Shown: piece by piece, positions 24,364 through 33,203 of the stretch
Position numbering within the stretch: the first letter of the stretch is position 1
How the letters are laid out: each line of letters opens with the position of its first letter
Origin: Capsulimonas corticalis
GTDB lineage: Bacteria > Armatimonadota > Armatimonadia > Armatimonadales > Capsulimonadaceae
Direction: 5' to 3'
Assembly: GCF_003574315.2 (NCBI RefSeq)
Contig: NZ_AP025739.1
Coordinates: forward strand, 6,014,001-6,078,000
DNA: 64,000 nucleotides
Notes under the pieces: model-generated
The model's input: only the letters and a program-made list of their open reading frames with translations
Told to the model about the DNA's origin: nothing
Database searches by the model: none
Position numbers and translations under genes: made by a program

Positions 24364-25272
24364 CTACTGCCCCTTCGTCGGCGTGTCCGACAGCAGGCTC
24401 TTGAGGTCGATGATCGTTCCCCCACCCGCGCCGGTCTGCACTTGCGGCAGGTGGCCGTCCCATTTGGTGATCCATTCGCGCGCCAGGACTTTTTGGCCGC
24501 CCTGCGTATTCAGCGCCTGGGCTTTGATCCGGTTGGCTTCGGCCTCGCCCTTGGCGGTGGTGACGGCGGTCTGGGCTTCGAGATCGGCTTGCGCCAGGAT
24601 GTACTTCTGCTTTTCGGAGTTCTGCTGGGCGACTTGCTTCTGCTCGATCGCATTGTTGAATTCCTGGGAGAAGTCGAAGTTCTTCAGACTGACGCCGTTG
24701 GGCTCAACGATAATATTATAGGCGAGCAGGCGGGCGGCGAGCGTGTCGTCGACTTCGGTTTTTACTTGCTCGCGCCGGCGGATCAGTTCCTCGGCGGTGT
24801 AGCGCGCCGTGACGGCTTTCAGGGTTTCCTGCACGGCGGGGCTGATGATGCGGTCCGCGTAATCCGGGCCGACATCTCGGTAGAGCTTACCGAGGGTCAC
24901 GGGGTTGACGTGGAAGTTGATCGCGACGTCCGTTTTGACGACCTGCAAGTCCTTGCTGGACGCCGCCGCTTCCGCCTCGGTCTTCTGGGTGCGAACTTCC
25001 ATTAGGTCCACGGTTTGCGCGAACGGCAGAACGAAGTGCGCGCCCTCGTCCAGCACGCCGTTGACGGCGCCGAATTGCAGCAGCACGCCGCGATATCCGG
25101 CGGGGACCGAGATGTAGCTGGACGCCAGAACGCCGCCAATCAGCAGCAGGACGCCAAGGACGCCGCAGATTTTTCGGACTTGCGATCGCGCGTGCGCGGC
25201 GCCCTCAGCCAGCTGGGCGGGCGCGACGGCCGCGACGATGAGAAGGATTACGCCTAGCACGACGAGAAACAT
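24364..25272 (-). CDS. SPFH/prohibitin-family membrane protein
   Basis: 302 aa. Two hydrophobic N-terminal segments (about 1-20 and 34-53) precede the SPFH domain (ISVPAGYRGVLLQFG...VLDEGAHFVLPFAQTVDLMEVRTQK...). A long Ala/Glu/Gln coiled coil follows (about 215-265, VAQQNSEKQKYILAQADLEAQTAVTTAKGEAEANR). Prohibitin-like proteins form large ring or cage assemblies on the inner membrane and regulate proteases or membrane domains. RBS AAAGGAAA upstream. Possibly co-transcribed with the ATP-grasp gene. Confidence 0.9.
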   Translation of the reverse strand: MFLVVLGVILLIVAAVAPAQLAEGAAHARSQVRKICGVLGVLLLIGGVLASSYISVPAGYRGVLLQFGAVNGVLDEGAHFVLPFAQTVDLMEVRTQKTEAEAAASSKDLQVVKTDVAINFHVNPVTLGKLYRDVGPDYADRIISPAVQETLKAVTARYTAEELIRRREQVKTEVDDTLAARLLAYNIIVEPNGVSLKNFDFSQEFNNAIEQKQVAQQNSEKQKYILAQADLEAQTAVTTAKGEAEANRIKAQALNTQGGQKVLAREWITKWDGHLPQVQTGAGGGTIIDLKSLLSDTPTKGQ

Positions 25273-25374
25273 AAAATGTTGTTTCCTTTCTTAATGATCT
25301 ATCGAATATGACCCGAAATGCGCCCGTTGGTTGCAGCCGGTTATTCGAGATCGCTGGAAAGGCGGAAAGTGCAA

Positions 25375-26403
25375 ATGATGGCGCGTTACTTCTCTTTGCT
25401 TCTGGCTGCGGGGATCGTCTGTCTGAGCGCTCCTCTGGCGTTCGCCGGCGGCGAGCTGCCGCCAGTCTGGCATCTGGAAAAGGATGGGCCCGGCGTGCGG
25501 ATGACGGCGCATCTGGAGCGGCGAGTCGTGACGGATGGGGAGCCGGTCGATACTCTATTCGCGACGCCGACGCCGCCCACGCTTCCCTGGCAGGACCATA
25601 TCGTCGCACGCATGTCCGTCGATGGTCGTCCTGCGGGAGACCAGGTGACGGAGGGAAGCGCGCACAAGCGCAAAGTCACCGTCGCCGAGTTCAATCAAAC
25701 GAAGGCGGTGACGGTGGCGACGGACATTACGGCGATGGTCTACCGTTTCCGAGTCGTCGCCGGGCCGCCAAAGGCCGCCGTTCCGGATCTCTCCCGAGCA
25801 GAACGCGCGCACAGCCTCGCGTCCATCGGTAACCTGGATTATCAAACGCCGAAGTTTCAGGCGTACATCGCCAGGCATGATCTGACCTGGCGGCGTCACG
25901 CTGGGGAAAGCCTTGATGACTTTATCCAGCGGGCGGCGCGGCAAGTTAAGAACGACTTCACCTATTTCGACGGCGACCAGGACCGCCATGTTTCGGCGCT
26001 GGCGGCCTCATGCAGGGGCGACTGCGGCGCCATCAACGGGGTGTTCGCCGCCGTGATGCGGCAAAACGGCGTTCCGGCGCAGCTCTGGGCGGGTTTTCGA
26101 CGGCTTCCGACAATGCCGGACGCGTGGCAGCCGCACGTGATCGCGAGCGTCTTCGTCCCGAAGTCGGGATGGCTTCCAGTGGATTTGGTCAGCGGAGATC
26201 AAGTGGTGTTTGCAATGTCCGGAGAGAACAACGCGGTCTTTGTCACGCACATCGACGATGGGTTCGTGCTCAACCCGAAGGGCTGGAGCACGCTGTGTCC
26301 CGACTGGATGCAGCCTACCGCATTTTACTATCGCGGCGGCAAAATCGTCTCCGGTCTGGACTGCGCCGCCGAGATCAAATTCTCGAAGGCGTACAATCCG
26401 TAA
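25375..26403 (+). CDS. Secreted transglutaminase-like cysteine protein
   Basis: 342 aa from ATG 25375, which gives a clean signal peptide (MMARYFSLLLAAGIVCLSAPLAFAGG) after an AAGGCGG-type RBS. The C-terminal half is a transglutaminase-like core with a catalytic triad that can be read off: Cys217 in CGAINGVFAAVM, His254 in QPHVIASVF, and Asp270 in VDLV. The N-terminal half is a beta-rich domain of unknown type. Bacterial members are usually peptidases or peptide cyclases in the periplasm; activity is not assignable. Confidence 0.8.
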   Translation: MMARYFSLLLAAGIVCLSAPLAFAGGELPPVWHLEKDGPGVRMTAHLERRVVTDGEPVDTLFATPTPPTLPWQDHIVARMSVDGRPAGDQVTEGSAHKRKVTVAEFNQTKAVTVATDITAMVYRFRVVAGPPKAAVPDLSRAERAHSLASIGNLDYQTPKFQAYIARHDLTWRRHAGESLDDFIQRAARQVKNDFTYFDGDQDRHVSALAASCRGDCGAINGVFAAVMRQNGVPAQLWAGFRRLPTMPDAWQPHVIASVFVPKSGWLPVDLVSGDQVVFAMSGENNAVFVTHIDDGFVLNPKGWSTLCPDWMQPTAFYYRGGKIVSGLDCAAEIKFSKAYNP

Positions 26404-26406
26404 GCT

Positions 26407-27195
26407 CTAATGCGCCTTATCTCGCAGCATTTTGCTGGCGGCGGGAAGGATTAGACGCTCCCAAAGCGCGTACTCTTTGGCGGACGGGTGCAGGCCGTCG
26501 CTCGCCGTCAGGTCCGGCGCATTCGCCATCTGCTGAGACAGCGGGTAAACGTCGACAACCGGCAAGCCGCGCCGGGCGGCCTCGTCCTGAATGATCGCGT
26601 TGAACGCGATGATTTTTGACGCCGCTTCGCTTTGCCGCGCGTATTCGGCGCCGCTGCGCGTGACGGTGAAGTCCGGGATGGTGACCAGCAAAATCTTCGA
26701 CTTGTCCGGAAGCGCGCTTTGCATTTGGTCGATCAGCGCGGCCAGTTGGATCCGAAACTCCTCTGCGGTTGTGGCCCGGTAAGTATCGTTGACGCCGATC
26801 ATCAGCGTCGCAAACGTAGGCGACTGCTTCCGAAAGACCGGCGTCTCCACTTCCAGCGCCTGCCGTGTCGTCCAGCCCGCGACGCCCAGGTTCGCGGCGA
26901 GACCGATCGGGATCCCGTGGGCGCGCAAGTGGCGGGTCAGCAATGCAGGCCAAGATTGGCGAGGCGTCGCCCCCGTCCCACACGTGTAACTGTCTCCCAC
27001 CGCGACGTAGCGTATGTCCGAGGGCGCGACCTTTTGAATGAGAAACGGCTGCGAATTCTCCGCGCCGCTATCGATGCGCGGCGCCGCCAGAGCAGAATCT
27101 CCTGACGGAGTGCGCAGCGACCACAGGAGTGACGACAAGGCAGCGAAGGCAAGCGCAAAAAGAGCGTTTCGATTGCGCTGGGAATGGGTGGACAT
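26407..27195 (-). CDS. SGNH/GDSL-type hydrolase
   Basis: 262 aa with an N-terminal hydrophobic anchor or signal (about 9-27). Block I GDSYTCGTGATPRQSWPALL holds the catalytic Ser, block II is NLGVAGWTT, block III IGVNDTYR, and block V DGLHPSAKEY supplies Asp and His. The family hydrolyses esters; enzymes beside glycosidase loci often deacetylate polysaccharides, but no substrate can be named. Convergent with the transglutaminase-like gene, with only 3 nt between stops. Confidence 0.87.
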   Translation of the reverse strand: MSTHSQRNRNALFALAFAALSSLLWSLRTPSGDSALAAPRIDSGAENSQPFLIQKVAPSDIRYVAVGDSYTCGTGATPRQSWPALLTRHLRAHGIPIGLAANLGVAGWTTRQALEVETPVFRKQSPTFATLMIGVNDTYRATTAEEFRIQLAALIDQMQSALPDKSKILLVTIPDFTVTRSGAEYARQSEAASKIIAFNAIIQDEAARRGLPVVDVYPLSQQMANAPDLTASDGLHPSAKEYALWERLILPAASKMLRDKAH

Positions 27196-27365
27196 GCATC
27201 ATGATATCATGGCGCCGAGGGAAGAGCAATCCCATTCCGGCGTCTGTAACCAGGCATTCACCCATTTGTCGATCGTGATGGAATTTGGGAACCTTCTCGG
27301 TACATTTTTCGCCCCGAATACAGTATTATCACTACCGACCGCCATTTTGCTAAGGAGCATCGAAA

Positions 27366-27869
27366 ATGATCAACGCCGAATATGGATGGGATGACGACGA
27401 CGACGCGCAGGACACGGACGAGACGCAGCAGGATGACACGGAGAACGACGATTCCGACTCCAGCGACGACAGCGGTTCGTACGATAACAACTCCGGCGAC
27501 AGCTCGTCAGACGACAACTCCCAGGATGACGATTCGGAGGATGCGCAATCCGATGGCGACGGAGCGCAGGCGCTCGCCGACGCCGCGCCGCATGAGGTGG
27601 ACGCGCATCGCAATCTGATCGGCGATACGCTTCAGCATCTTTCGGACCAGGGTATCGATGTGGAGTCCCTGGCGGAGCGCGCCGGTGTGGACAGCGCCGA
27701 TGTGAACGAATTGACACACGGCGATCTCGCGGGCATCACGCAGTACATCGCGCAGCATCACCCAGAAGCGCTGCAAGCTGTTTCGGACCGTTATCCCGCC
27801 GCGCAAGGAATTCTCGGCGCCATCACCGGCAGCGGCGGCGGCTTCCTGGGACGTCTCTTCGGTCATTAA
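27366..27869 (+). CDS. Acidic low-complexity protein with helical C-terminal domain
   Basis: 167 aa. Residues 9-65 are almost only Asp, Ser, Asn, Gln, Glu and Thr, a strongly negative and surely disordered segment. Residues about 75-150 look like a small helical domain (LIGDTLQHLSDQGIDVESLAERAGVDSADVNELTHGDLAGITQYIAQHHPEAL), and the tail is Gly-rich. RBS AAGGAG upstream. No family recognised. It is 35 nt from the dienelactone hydrolase gene and may share its transcript. Confidence 0.7.
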   Translation: MINAEYGWDDDDDAQDTDETQQDDTENDDSDSSDDSGSYDNNSGDSSSDDNSQDDDSEDAQSDGDGAQALADAAPHEVDAHRNLIGDTLQHLSDQGIDVESLAERAGVDSADVNELTHGDLAGITQYIAQHHPEALQAVSDRYPAAQGILGAITGSGGGFLGRLFGH

Positions 27870-27904
27870 CGCGCCGACGCCAGGTTCGACAAGGAAGTGA
27901 ACTG

Positions 27905-28663
27905 ATGACCATTACTGAAGAACTCGCGACGCTGGACACGCCGTTCGGACCGATGCAAACTCAGGTCTTTCGGCCGGCGGCGCCGGGCCGCTATCCCGGT
28001 ATCCTCTTCTACTCGGAGATCTTCCAGATCACCGGCCCGATCCGCCGCGCCGCCGCCCAGCTTGCGGGCCACGGCTATGTGGTCGCCGTTCCGGAGATCT
28101 ATCACGAGCTGGAGCCTGCCGGAACCGTGCTTTCCTACGACGAAGCCGGCGCCGAGCGCGGCAACGCGCACAAGACGACCAAGGAACTGGCAAGCTACGA
28201 CGCCGACGCCCGCGCGGCGCTCGACTTCCTATCCGCGCATCCGAGCTGCACCGGCAAGCTGGGAACGATGGGCATCTGCATCGGCGGGCACCTTGCCTTC
28301 CGCGCCGCGACTAACTCGGACGTCCTCGCCGCCGCCTGCTTCTACGCGACTGACATCCACAAGCGCAGCCTCGCCAAGGGCATGAACGACAACACCATCG
28401 ATCGCATCCCCGAGATCCAAGGCGAACTCCTCATGATCTGGGGCCTGCAAGACCCGCATATCCCCCGCGAAGGACGCGCCACGGTCTACAAAGCCATCGC
28501 CGACTCCGGCGCGCGCTTCACCTGGCACGAGTTCAACGGCGCCCACGCCTTCCTCCGCGACGAAGGCCCGCGCTACGACCCCGCCCTCGCCCGCGTTACC
28601 TTTGGCCTCGCACTGGAGCTGTTCGGCCGAAAACTTGGCGAGGGAGACGTGCGTGTCGATTAG
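27905..28663 (+). CDS. Dienelactone hydrolase family protein
   Basis: 252 aa alpha/beta hydrolase. Catalytic triad Cys125 (GICIGG nucleophile elbow with Cys, as in true dienelactone hydrolases), Asp183 (GLQDPH) and His214 (GAHAF). Glu38 in YSEIF is the conserved residue that activates the thiol. The family opens dienelactones in chloroaromatic breakdown, but many members have other ester substrates. RBS AAGGAAG. It converges on the AraC gene with 22 nt between them. Confidence 0.88.
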   Translation: MTITEELATLDTPFGPMQTQVFRPAAPGRYPGILFYSEIFQITGPIRRAAAQLAGHGYVVAVPEIYHELEPAGTVLSYDEAGAERGNAHKTTKELASYDADARAALDFLSAHPSCTGKLGTMGICIGGHLAFRAATNSDVLAAACFYATDIHKRSLAKGMNDNTIDRIPEIQGELLMIWGLQDPHIPREGRATVYKAIADSGARFTWHEFNGAHAFLRDEGPRYDPALARVTFGLALELFGRKLGEGDVRVD

Positions 28664-28685
28664 ACGACTGGGGAGCATCCGGGCG

Positions 28686-29462
28686 CTAACTTCCCCGCAA
28701 CCGGCCCGGACTGCTCCCCGTGTTTGTTTTGATATGCCGGCTCAAGTGGCTTGCACTGTGAAAGCCGCACTGCCCCGCCACCGTCTCCAGCGTCAAATTC
28801 GTATGGTGCAGCAGCGCCAGCGCGTGCTGAATACGGATGGACCAGAGATAATCCATCGGCGTTTGCCCGTGAACGCGGGCAAAGTAGCGGTTGAGGGATG
28901 CGGGCGAAAGGCACGCTTTCGAGGCGATCTCCGCGATCGTCAGACTCTCCCGGTAGCGGCGGCGCATTACGTCCTCGGCCGCCTGCGCGGCCTGCTCCCA
29001 TGCCGAACGATTCTGCGCGGCGTGAGCGCGGCGCAATAATTGCTCCAACCGCTCCATCAGCACGTCCATCATCCGCTCCCACCCTTCCTCCTGGCGACGC
29101 CACTCGCGCAGAAGGGCTTGCGCCGTCTGCGTCAGACTAAGATCGGCGTCGTCATGGCAAACGAGCGGCAGATCCTCCGCGCTCCACGGAGTCCATTGGA
29201 GGTAGATCAAGCGATAATCGGAATCGGCATAGTCAGCGTGCGGAAGATCGGGAGGGTGGATGAGCGCCATGCCAGGATGCATCGTATGAATGATCTCCCC
29301 CTGGCGCGTCCGCATACGACCGGCTTCATGAAAGATAAATTCCCAGAGATCGTGCCGGTGCAGAATCATATCCTGCCCGCGCCGTGCATGGTGTTCTCCC
29401 ATAAAACGAACGCGACTGGCATTGCTGAAATTTGAGTGCAATAATGGGACATCGTCGTGCAT
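28686..29462 (-). CDS. AraC-family transcriptional regulator
   Basis: 258 aa. An N-terminal cupin-like sugar-sensing domain (HRHDLWEFIFHEAGRMRTRQGEII, MHPGMALIHPPDLPHADY) is joined to the tandem helix-turn-helix C-terminus (about 160-258; SLTIAEIASKACLSPASLNRYFARVHGQTPMDYL and ETVAGQCGFHSASHLSRHIKTNTGSSP). It is divergent from the GH31 gene with a fully shared promoter region of only 61 bp, so it most likely controls the hemicellulose locus in response to a sugar. The ATG is 5 nt after its -10 box, hence probably leaderless. Confidence 0.92.
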   Translation of the reverse strand: MHDDVPLLHSNFSNASRVRFMGEHHARRGQDMILHRHDLWEFIFHEAGRMRTRQGEIIHTMHPGMALIHPPDLPHADYADSDYRLIYLQWTPWSAEDLPLVCHDDADLSLTQTAQALLREWRRQEEGWERMMDVLMERLEQLLRRAHAAQNRSAWEQAAQAAEDVMRRRYRESLTIAEIASKACLSPASLNRYFARVHGQTPMDYLWSIRIQHALALLHHTNLTLETVAGQCGFHSASHLSRHIKTNTGSSPGRLRGS

Positions 29463-29490
29463 TGCTCATTCTATCGTGTTCGTTTACAAT
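29462..29490 (+). promoter_or_regulatory. GH31 promoter overlapping the araC-like promoter
   Basis: TTGCTC (29462-29467), 17 nt, TACAAT (29485-29490), 34 nt upstream of the GH31 ATG. It lies over the opposite-strand promoter, with its -35 touching the regulator's start codon. Confidence 0.6.
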
Positions 29491-29496
29491 TGTCAA
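29468..29496 (-). promoter_or_regulatory. Promoter of the AraC-family gene, leaderless arrangement
   Basis: Consensus TTGACA (29496-29491), 17-nt spacer, TAGAAT (29473-29468), then 5 nt to the ATG at 29462. Confidence 0.72.
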
Positions 29497-29523
29497 AGTA
29501 AAAGACGATCTTCGGAGCGACAC

Positions 29524-32364
29524 ATGCAACTTTTTGATTTTCCCTCGCACGGATCGATAAGGCGGCGATCCCTGCCCTTCGCTCTCGCGGCGGTGACAAT
29601 GGCGGCCCTCGCCTCCTACCCGGCTCCCCGGCCCCTCGCTGCGGAGCCGCTGCCGGTAGTTTCGGTACAGAAGCAAAACAACGGCGTGACGCTTCAGCTG
29701 AGCCAGGGCGCGCTGCGCCTGCAAGTCTGCACGCCGCGCGTCATCCATGTGACTTACAGCGCAGACGGCAAATTTCCCGATCAGCGCGTTCCCGCCGTCA
29801 TCGCGCACTATACGCCGACGCCCTTCCAAATGACGACGACCGGGCAGTCGATTACCCTCTCAACGGGGCAGGTCCAGGCGCAGGTCGATCGCAAGAGCGG
29901 CGCTGTTCGGTTTTTGGACGCCAAAGGCGCGCCGATTCTGAGTGAACCAAGCACGGGCGGCAAGTCGCTGACGCCGGTGACGCTTGCCGGGCCAAAGCCT
30001 GTAGAATCGTACAAGGCGCATCAGGAGTTCACGCTGCCCGCCGATGAAGGCATTTACGGCCTGGGCCAGCATCAAGACGGATACATGGACTACCGAGGAT
30101 CGATCGTCAACCTGGAGCAGACGTATATCGCGGACCTCGCCATTCCCTTTCTGGTCTCCAGCCGGGGCTATGGGCTCCTCTGGAACAACCCCGCCGCCAC
30201 GACATTCTCCGCCGGCGGCTCTCCAGGAACGAGCATCCCCTCCGCACAATTGTTCTCCGACGACGGCAAGCCCGGCGGCCTGACCGGAACGTACTTCAAA
30301 GGCGAGAACTTCGACACGCAGGTCGCGCAGCGTGTCGATCCAAATATCGACTTCCTATGGACGAACGATCCGCCGATGGGACTGCCCAAGGAGCACTACA
30401 GCGTGCGCTGGACGGGATTTTTGCAGGCGCAGCAGGCCGGCGATTATGAGATCGTGACCTCGACCGATGACGGCGCGCGCCTCTGGATCGACGACAAGCA
30501 GGTGGTGGATGACTGGAACGCCCGGGCGGTCAAGAGCAATGTCGCCAAAGTGCATTTTGACGCCAACAGCCGCCACAAAATCCGCTTTGAATACTATCAA
30601 GGCGGATACGACGCCGTGGCGCGCCTGAGCTGGCGGCTGCCCGCTGTGAGCGGCCTGACGACCTGGGACGCCAAAGCCGCCGACGCCATCGATTACTACT
30701 TCTTCTATGGCCCCTCGCTGGATCATGTGCTGGCGGACTACCGCCAGGCGACGGGGCAGGCGCCGATGTTCGGCAAATGGGCGCTGGGCTTCTGGCAGTG
30801 CAAGGAGCGCTATCAAACGCAGCAGGAGTGGCTGGACATCGCGCACGAGTATCGGACACGCCAGGAGCCGATCGACAATATCGTTCAGGACTGGTTCTAC
30901 TGGGACCCATCGCCGTGGGGATCACACCGGTTCGATCCGAAGCGTTATCCCGATCCGGCGGCCGCTATCGCGACGCTGCACAACGACGATCATATGCACT
31001 TCATGATTTCGGTCTGGGGAAAATTCGTGCCGGGGACCGCCGAGCATCCGGACGCCAATTACGATCTCATGGATTCCAAGGGCTTTCTCTATCCGCCCGG
31101 TCCGGGAACGACCGAGCGCTATTACGACGCCTTCAATCCCGACGCACGGGCGCTCTATTGGTCGCGAATGCGGGATCAGATCTTTGATAAGGGCGTGGAT
31201 GGCTGGTGGCTGGACGCGGCGGAGCCGGAGATCAACGGGACATCAATCTCTGAGTTTCCCACCGCCGCCGGCCTCGGCGCGCTGGTGCGCAACGCCTGGC
31301 CGCTCATGCACACCACCGCCGTTTATCAGGGCCAGCGCGCCGCGACGGACAAAAAGCGCGTCTTCATCCTGACCCGCTCGGGTTACACCGGACAGCAGCG
31401 CAACTCGGCGGCGATCTGGTCCAGCGACATCACGGGAACTTGGGACGTTTACCAGCATCAGATTCCCGCCGGCCTGAACATCGGCCTCTCGGGCATTCCC
31501 TACTGGACCACCGACATCGGGGGCTTCTTCTGCAACTATCCCGGCGGCTCCGCGAACGAGGAGTACCGAGAGCTGTTTACGCGCTGGTTCCAATACGGCG
31601 CCTTCTGCCCGATCTTCCGGGTGCATGGCACCAGCACGCCGAAAGAGCTCTGGCGCTTCGGTCCACAGTACGAGCCCATCTTAGTCAAGTACGACAACCT
31701 GCGCTATCGGCTGATGCCCTACATTTACTCGCAGGCCTGGCGCGTCACGAACGAAGGAACGCTGATCATGCGGCCCCTCGTGCTGGACTTCCCGCAGGAC
31801 AAAACCGCTCGGGAATCGAAGGATGAGTTCCTGTTCGGCCCATCGATCCTCGTTTCGCCCGTCACGCAAAAGGGCGCGACCACGCGCGACGTCTATCTGC
31901 CAAAAGGCGCCTCGTGGACCGACTTCTGGACCGGAGAGAAATTGGGGGAAGGCAAAACAATCACGGCCGCCGCGCCAATTGACACCATGCCGCTTTCCGT
32001 GAAGTCCGGCTCGATCCTGCCGATGGGGCCGCTGGTCCAGTATGTCGCGGAGAAACCCGCCGATCCCATCGAACTGCGCGTCTACGCTGGCGCCGATGGA
32101 TCGTTCGCGCTCTACGAAGATGAAGGGGATAATTACAACTACGAAAAGGGCGTCCACGCCACGATTCCATTCACGTGGAGCGATCGCAAGAAGACGCTGA
32201 CCATCGGCGCGCGCCAAGGATCGTTCCCCGGCATGCTCGCCCAGCGCACATTCAAGATTGTGTGGGTGCGTCCCGGTCACGGCGTCGGCCTGGGCAACGG
32301 TAACGAACCCGCCGACAAGATCGTGACTTATTCGGGCAAATCGGTCACCGTCTCCGCTCCGTAG
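29524..32364 (+). CDS. GH31 alpha-glycosidase with PA14 domain (alpha-xylosidase-like)
   Basis: 946 aa from ATG 29524 (CGGAG upstream; the longer in-frame extension lacks protein-like sequence). A signal peptide ending near residue 40 is followed by the GH31 N-terminal beta-domain. A PA14 module (about 250-372: GLTGTYFKGENFDTQ...YYQGGYDAVARLSWR) is inserted before the catalytic barrel. Nucleophile Asp564 in GWWLDAAEPE; acid/base Asp635 in WSSDITGTW. The PA14 insertion in this position is known from xyloglucan alpha-xylosidases (Cellvibrio Xyl31A type), so that specificity is the best guess. Expressed opposite the AraC regulator. Confidence 0.88.
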   Translation: MQLFDFPSHGSIRRRSLPFALAAVTMAALASYPAPRPLAAEPLPVVSVQKQNNGVTLQLSQGALRLQVCTPRVIHVTYSADGKFPDQRVPAVIAHYTPTPFQMTTTGQSITLSTGQVQAQVDRKSGAVRFLDAKGAPILSEPSTGGKSLTPVTLAGPKPVESYKAHQEFTLPADEGIYGLGQHQDGYMDYRGSIVNLEQTYIADLAIPFLVSSRGYGLLWNNPAATTFSAGGSPGTSIPSAQLFSDDGKPGGLTGTYFKGENFDTQVAQRVDPNIDFLWTNDPPMGLPKEHYSVRWTGFLQAQQAGDYEIVTSTDDGARLWIDDKQVVDDWNARAVKSNVAKVHFDANSRHKIRFEYYQGGYDAVARLSWRLPAVSGLTTWDAKAADAIDYYFFYGPSLDHVLADYRQATGQAPMFGKWALGFWQCKERYQTQQEWLDIAHEYRTRQEPIDNIVQDWFYWDPSPWGSHRFDPKRYPDPAAAIATLHNDDHMHFMISVWGKFVPGTAEHPDANYDLMDSKGFLYPPGPGTTERYYDAFNPDARALYWSRMRDQIFDKGVDGWWLDAAEPEINGTSISEFPTAAGLGALVRNAWPLMHTTAVYQGQRAATDKKRVFILTRSGYTGQQRNSAAIWSSDITGTWDVYQHQIPAGLNIGLSGIPYWTTDIGGFFCNYPGGSANEEYRELFTRWFQYGAFCPIFRVHGTSTPKELWRFGPQYEPILVKYDNLRYRLMPYIYSQAWRVTNEGTLIMRPLVLDFPQDKTARESKDEFLFGPSILVSPVTQKGATTRDVYLPKGASWTDFWTGEKLGEGKTITAAAPIDTMPLSVKSGSILPMGPLVQYVAEKPADPIELRVYAGADGSFALYEDEGDNYNYEKGVHATIPFTWSDRKKTLTIGARQGSFPGMLAQRTFKIVWVRPGHGVGLGNGNEPADKIVTYSGKSVTVSAP

Positions 32365-32441
32365 ATCGCGGCGTAATAATCCCATGCGGGGTCGGTGGCG
32401 AATGGATTGCGAATATGAAGCGTGAAAGCGATTCAGAAAAT

Positions 32442-32612
32442 GCCGGCGGTTCAAACCGCGCCTGCAAGAGCGCAGAAACCCGCCTGCGCGGGCTACATCA
32501 TCGAAAACGATACCGTCCAATAGAACGTTCACATTAGGCGATGCCGTTAAGGACAATGTAGTCCCCGCAGGGGGACTTCTGCGCTCTTGCAGGCGCGGTT
32601 TGAACCGCCGGC
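32442..32612. repeat. Long palindromic element, copy 1
   Basis: Perfect 36-bp inverted repeat (32442-32477 with 32577-32612) enclosing about 100 bp, whose ends are themselves hairpins (ACCCGCCTGCGCGGGCT and GTCCCCGCAGGGGGAC). Each arm contains the small palindrome CGGTTCAAACCG. It shares the outer frame GCCGGCG...CGCGCCT(G/A)CAAG with the element at 46661-46794. No gene in the 296 bp between GH31 and the CDGSH gene. Confidence 0.88.
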
Positions 32613-32660
32613 GCTAATGATTAGGCGCCGGCCTGATAGCCCTATCAAGCCTCCACCCAA

Positions 32661-32888
32661 TTATCCCTCAGCCTTAACGGCCGCTTCGGCGGCGTCGAAG
32701 CCGATTTTGCTGTGCGTTCCGTCGCAGAACGGCTTATTCACCGAAGCGCCGCAGCGGCAAAGGGCGACGCCTTTGCGGCCTTCCGGAATGGCGATCGCAT
32801 TGCCCTCATGATCGACGAGCGCGATGGCCGTCGCCGGCTCGACCCAAAGCGGTCCATTTTTCAAAACTTCAATCGTAACCTCTGCCAT
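32661..32888 (-). CDS. CDGSH iron-sulfur domain protein
   Basis: 75 aa. LCRCGASVNKPFCDGTH is the CDGSH-type 2Fe-2S motif (three Cys and one His ligand; here CDGTH). The N-terminal half (VTIEVLKNGPLWV, IALVDHEGNAI) is the small beta cap. Start at 32888 supported by AAGGAG 8 nt upstream. Small bacterial CDGSH proteins are redox or Fe-S handling factors of uncertain role. Confidence 0.9.
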   Translation of the reverse strand: MAEVTIEVLKNGPLWVEPATAIALVDHEGNAIAIPEGRKGVALCRCGASVNKPFCDGTHSKIGFDAAEAAVKAEG

Positions 32889-33029
32889 GGGTGTTTCTCC
32901 TTGGTTGGAATACCGACGTCTTATTCCCCGGGGCATAGGGCTATTCCTTCCGGGCTCATGCCCGCCGGATCGTGCTCTACAAGAATCCACCAGTTTCTCC
33001 CATCGCCAATATTTTCTTCGTCTGCTTAC

Positions 33030-33058
33030 TTGACAACAGTTAGTCCATTTGATAGAAT
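33030..33058 (+). promoter_or_regulatory. Promoter of the first GH43 gene
   Basis: TTGACA (33030-33035), 17-nt spacer, TAGAAT (33053-33058). Predicted 5' leader of about 140 nt before the ATG at 33204. The 315-bp gap 32889-33203 holds this promoter and the palindrome at 33157-33175. Confidence 0.72.
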
Positions 33059-33156
33059 TACCACAATCGATAAAACAGAGTTTCTTAATCGCCATCATTG
33101 ATAAAAACAAAGTGCGAGGAGGCAGATTCGACTCACCCATTGGCAACAGAGATTCT

Positions 33157-33175
33157 TATTGCATGAATCGCAATA
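33157..33175. promoter_or_regulatory. Operator-like inverted repeat in the GH43 leader
   Basis: TATTGC-N7-GCAATA, perfect 6-bp arms, between the promoter and the GH43 start. Could bind a LacI- or AraC-type regulator; the protein is unknown. Confidence 0.4.
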
Positions 33176-33203
33176 CAGAAAACAACGATAGGAGACGACA
33201 CTG

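Noticed and set aside
32442-32612. tRNA-like T-arm signal (GGTTCAAACC) at 32448-32457
   Set aside because: It is the inner hairpin of the palindromic element; no acceptor or anticodon arm surrounds it.
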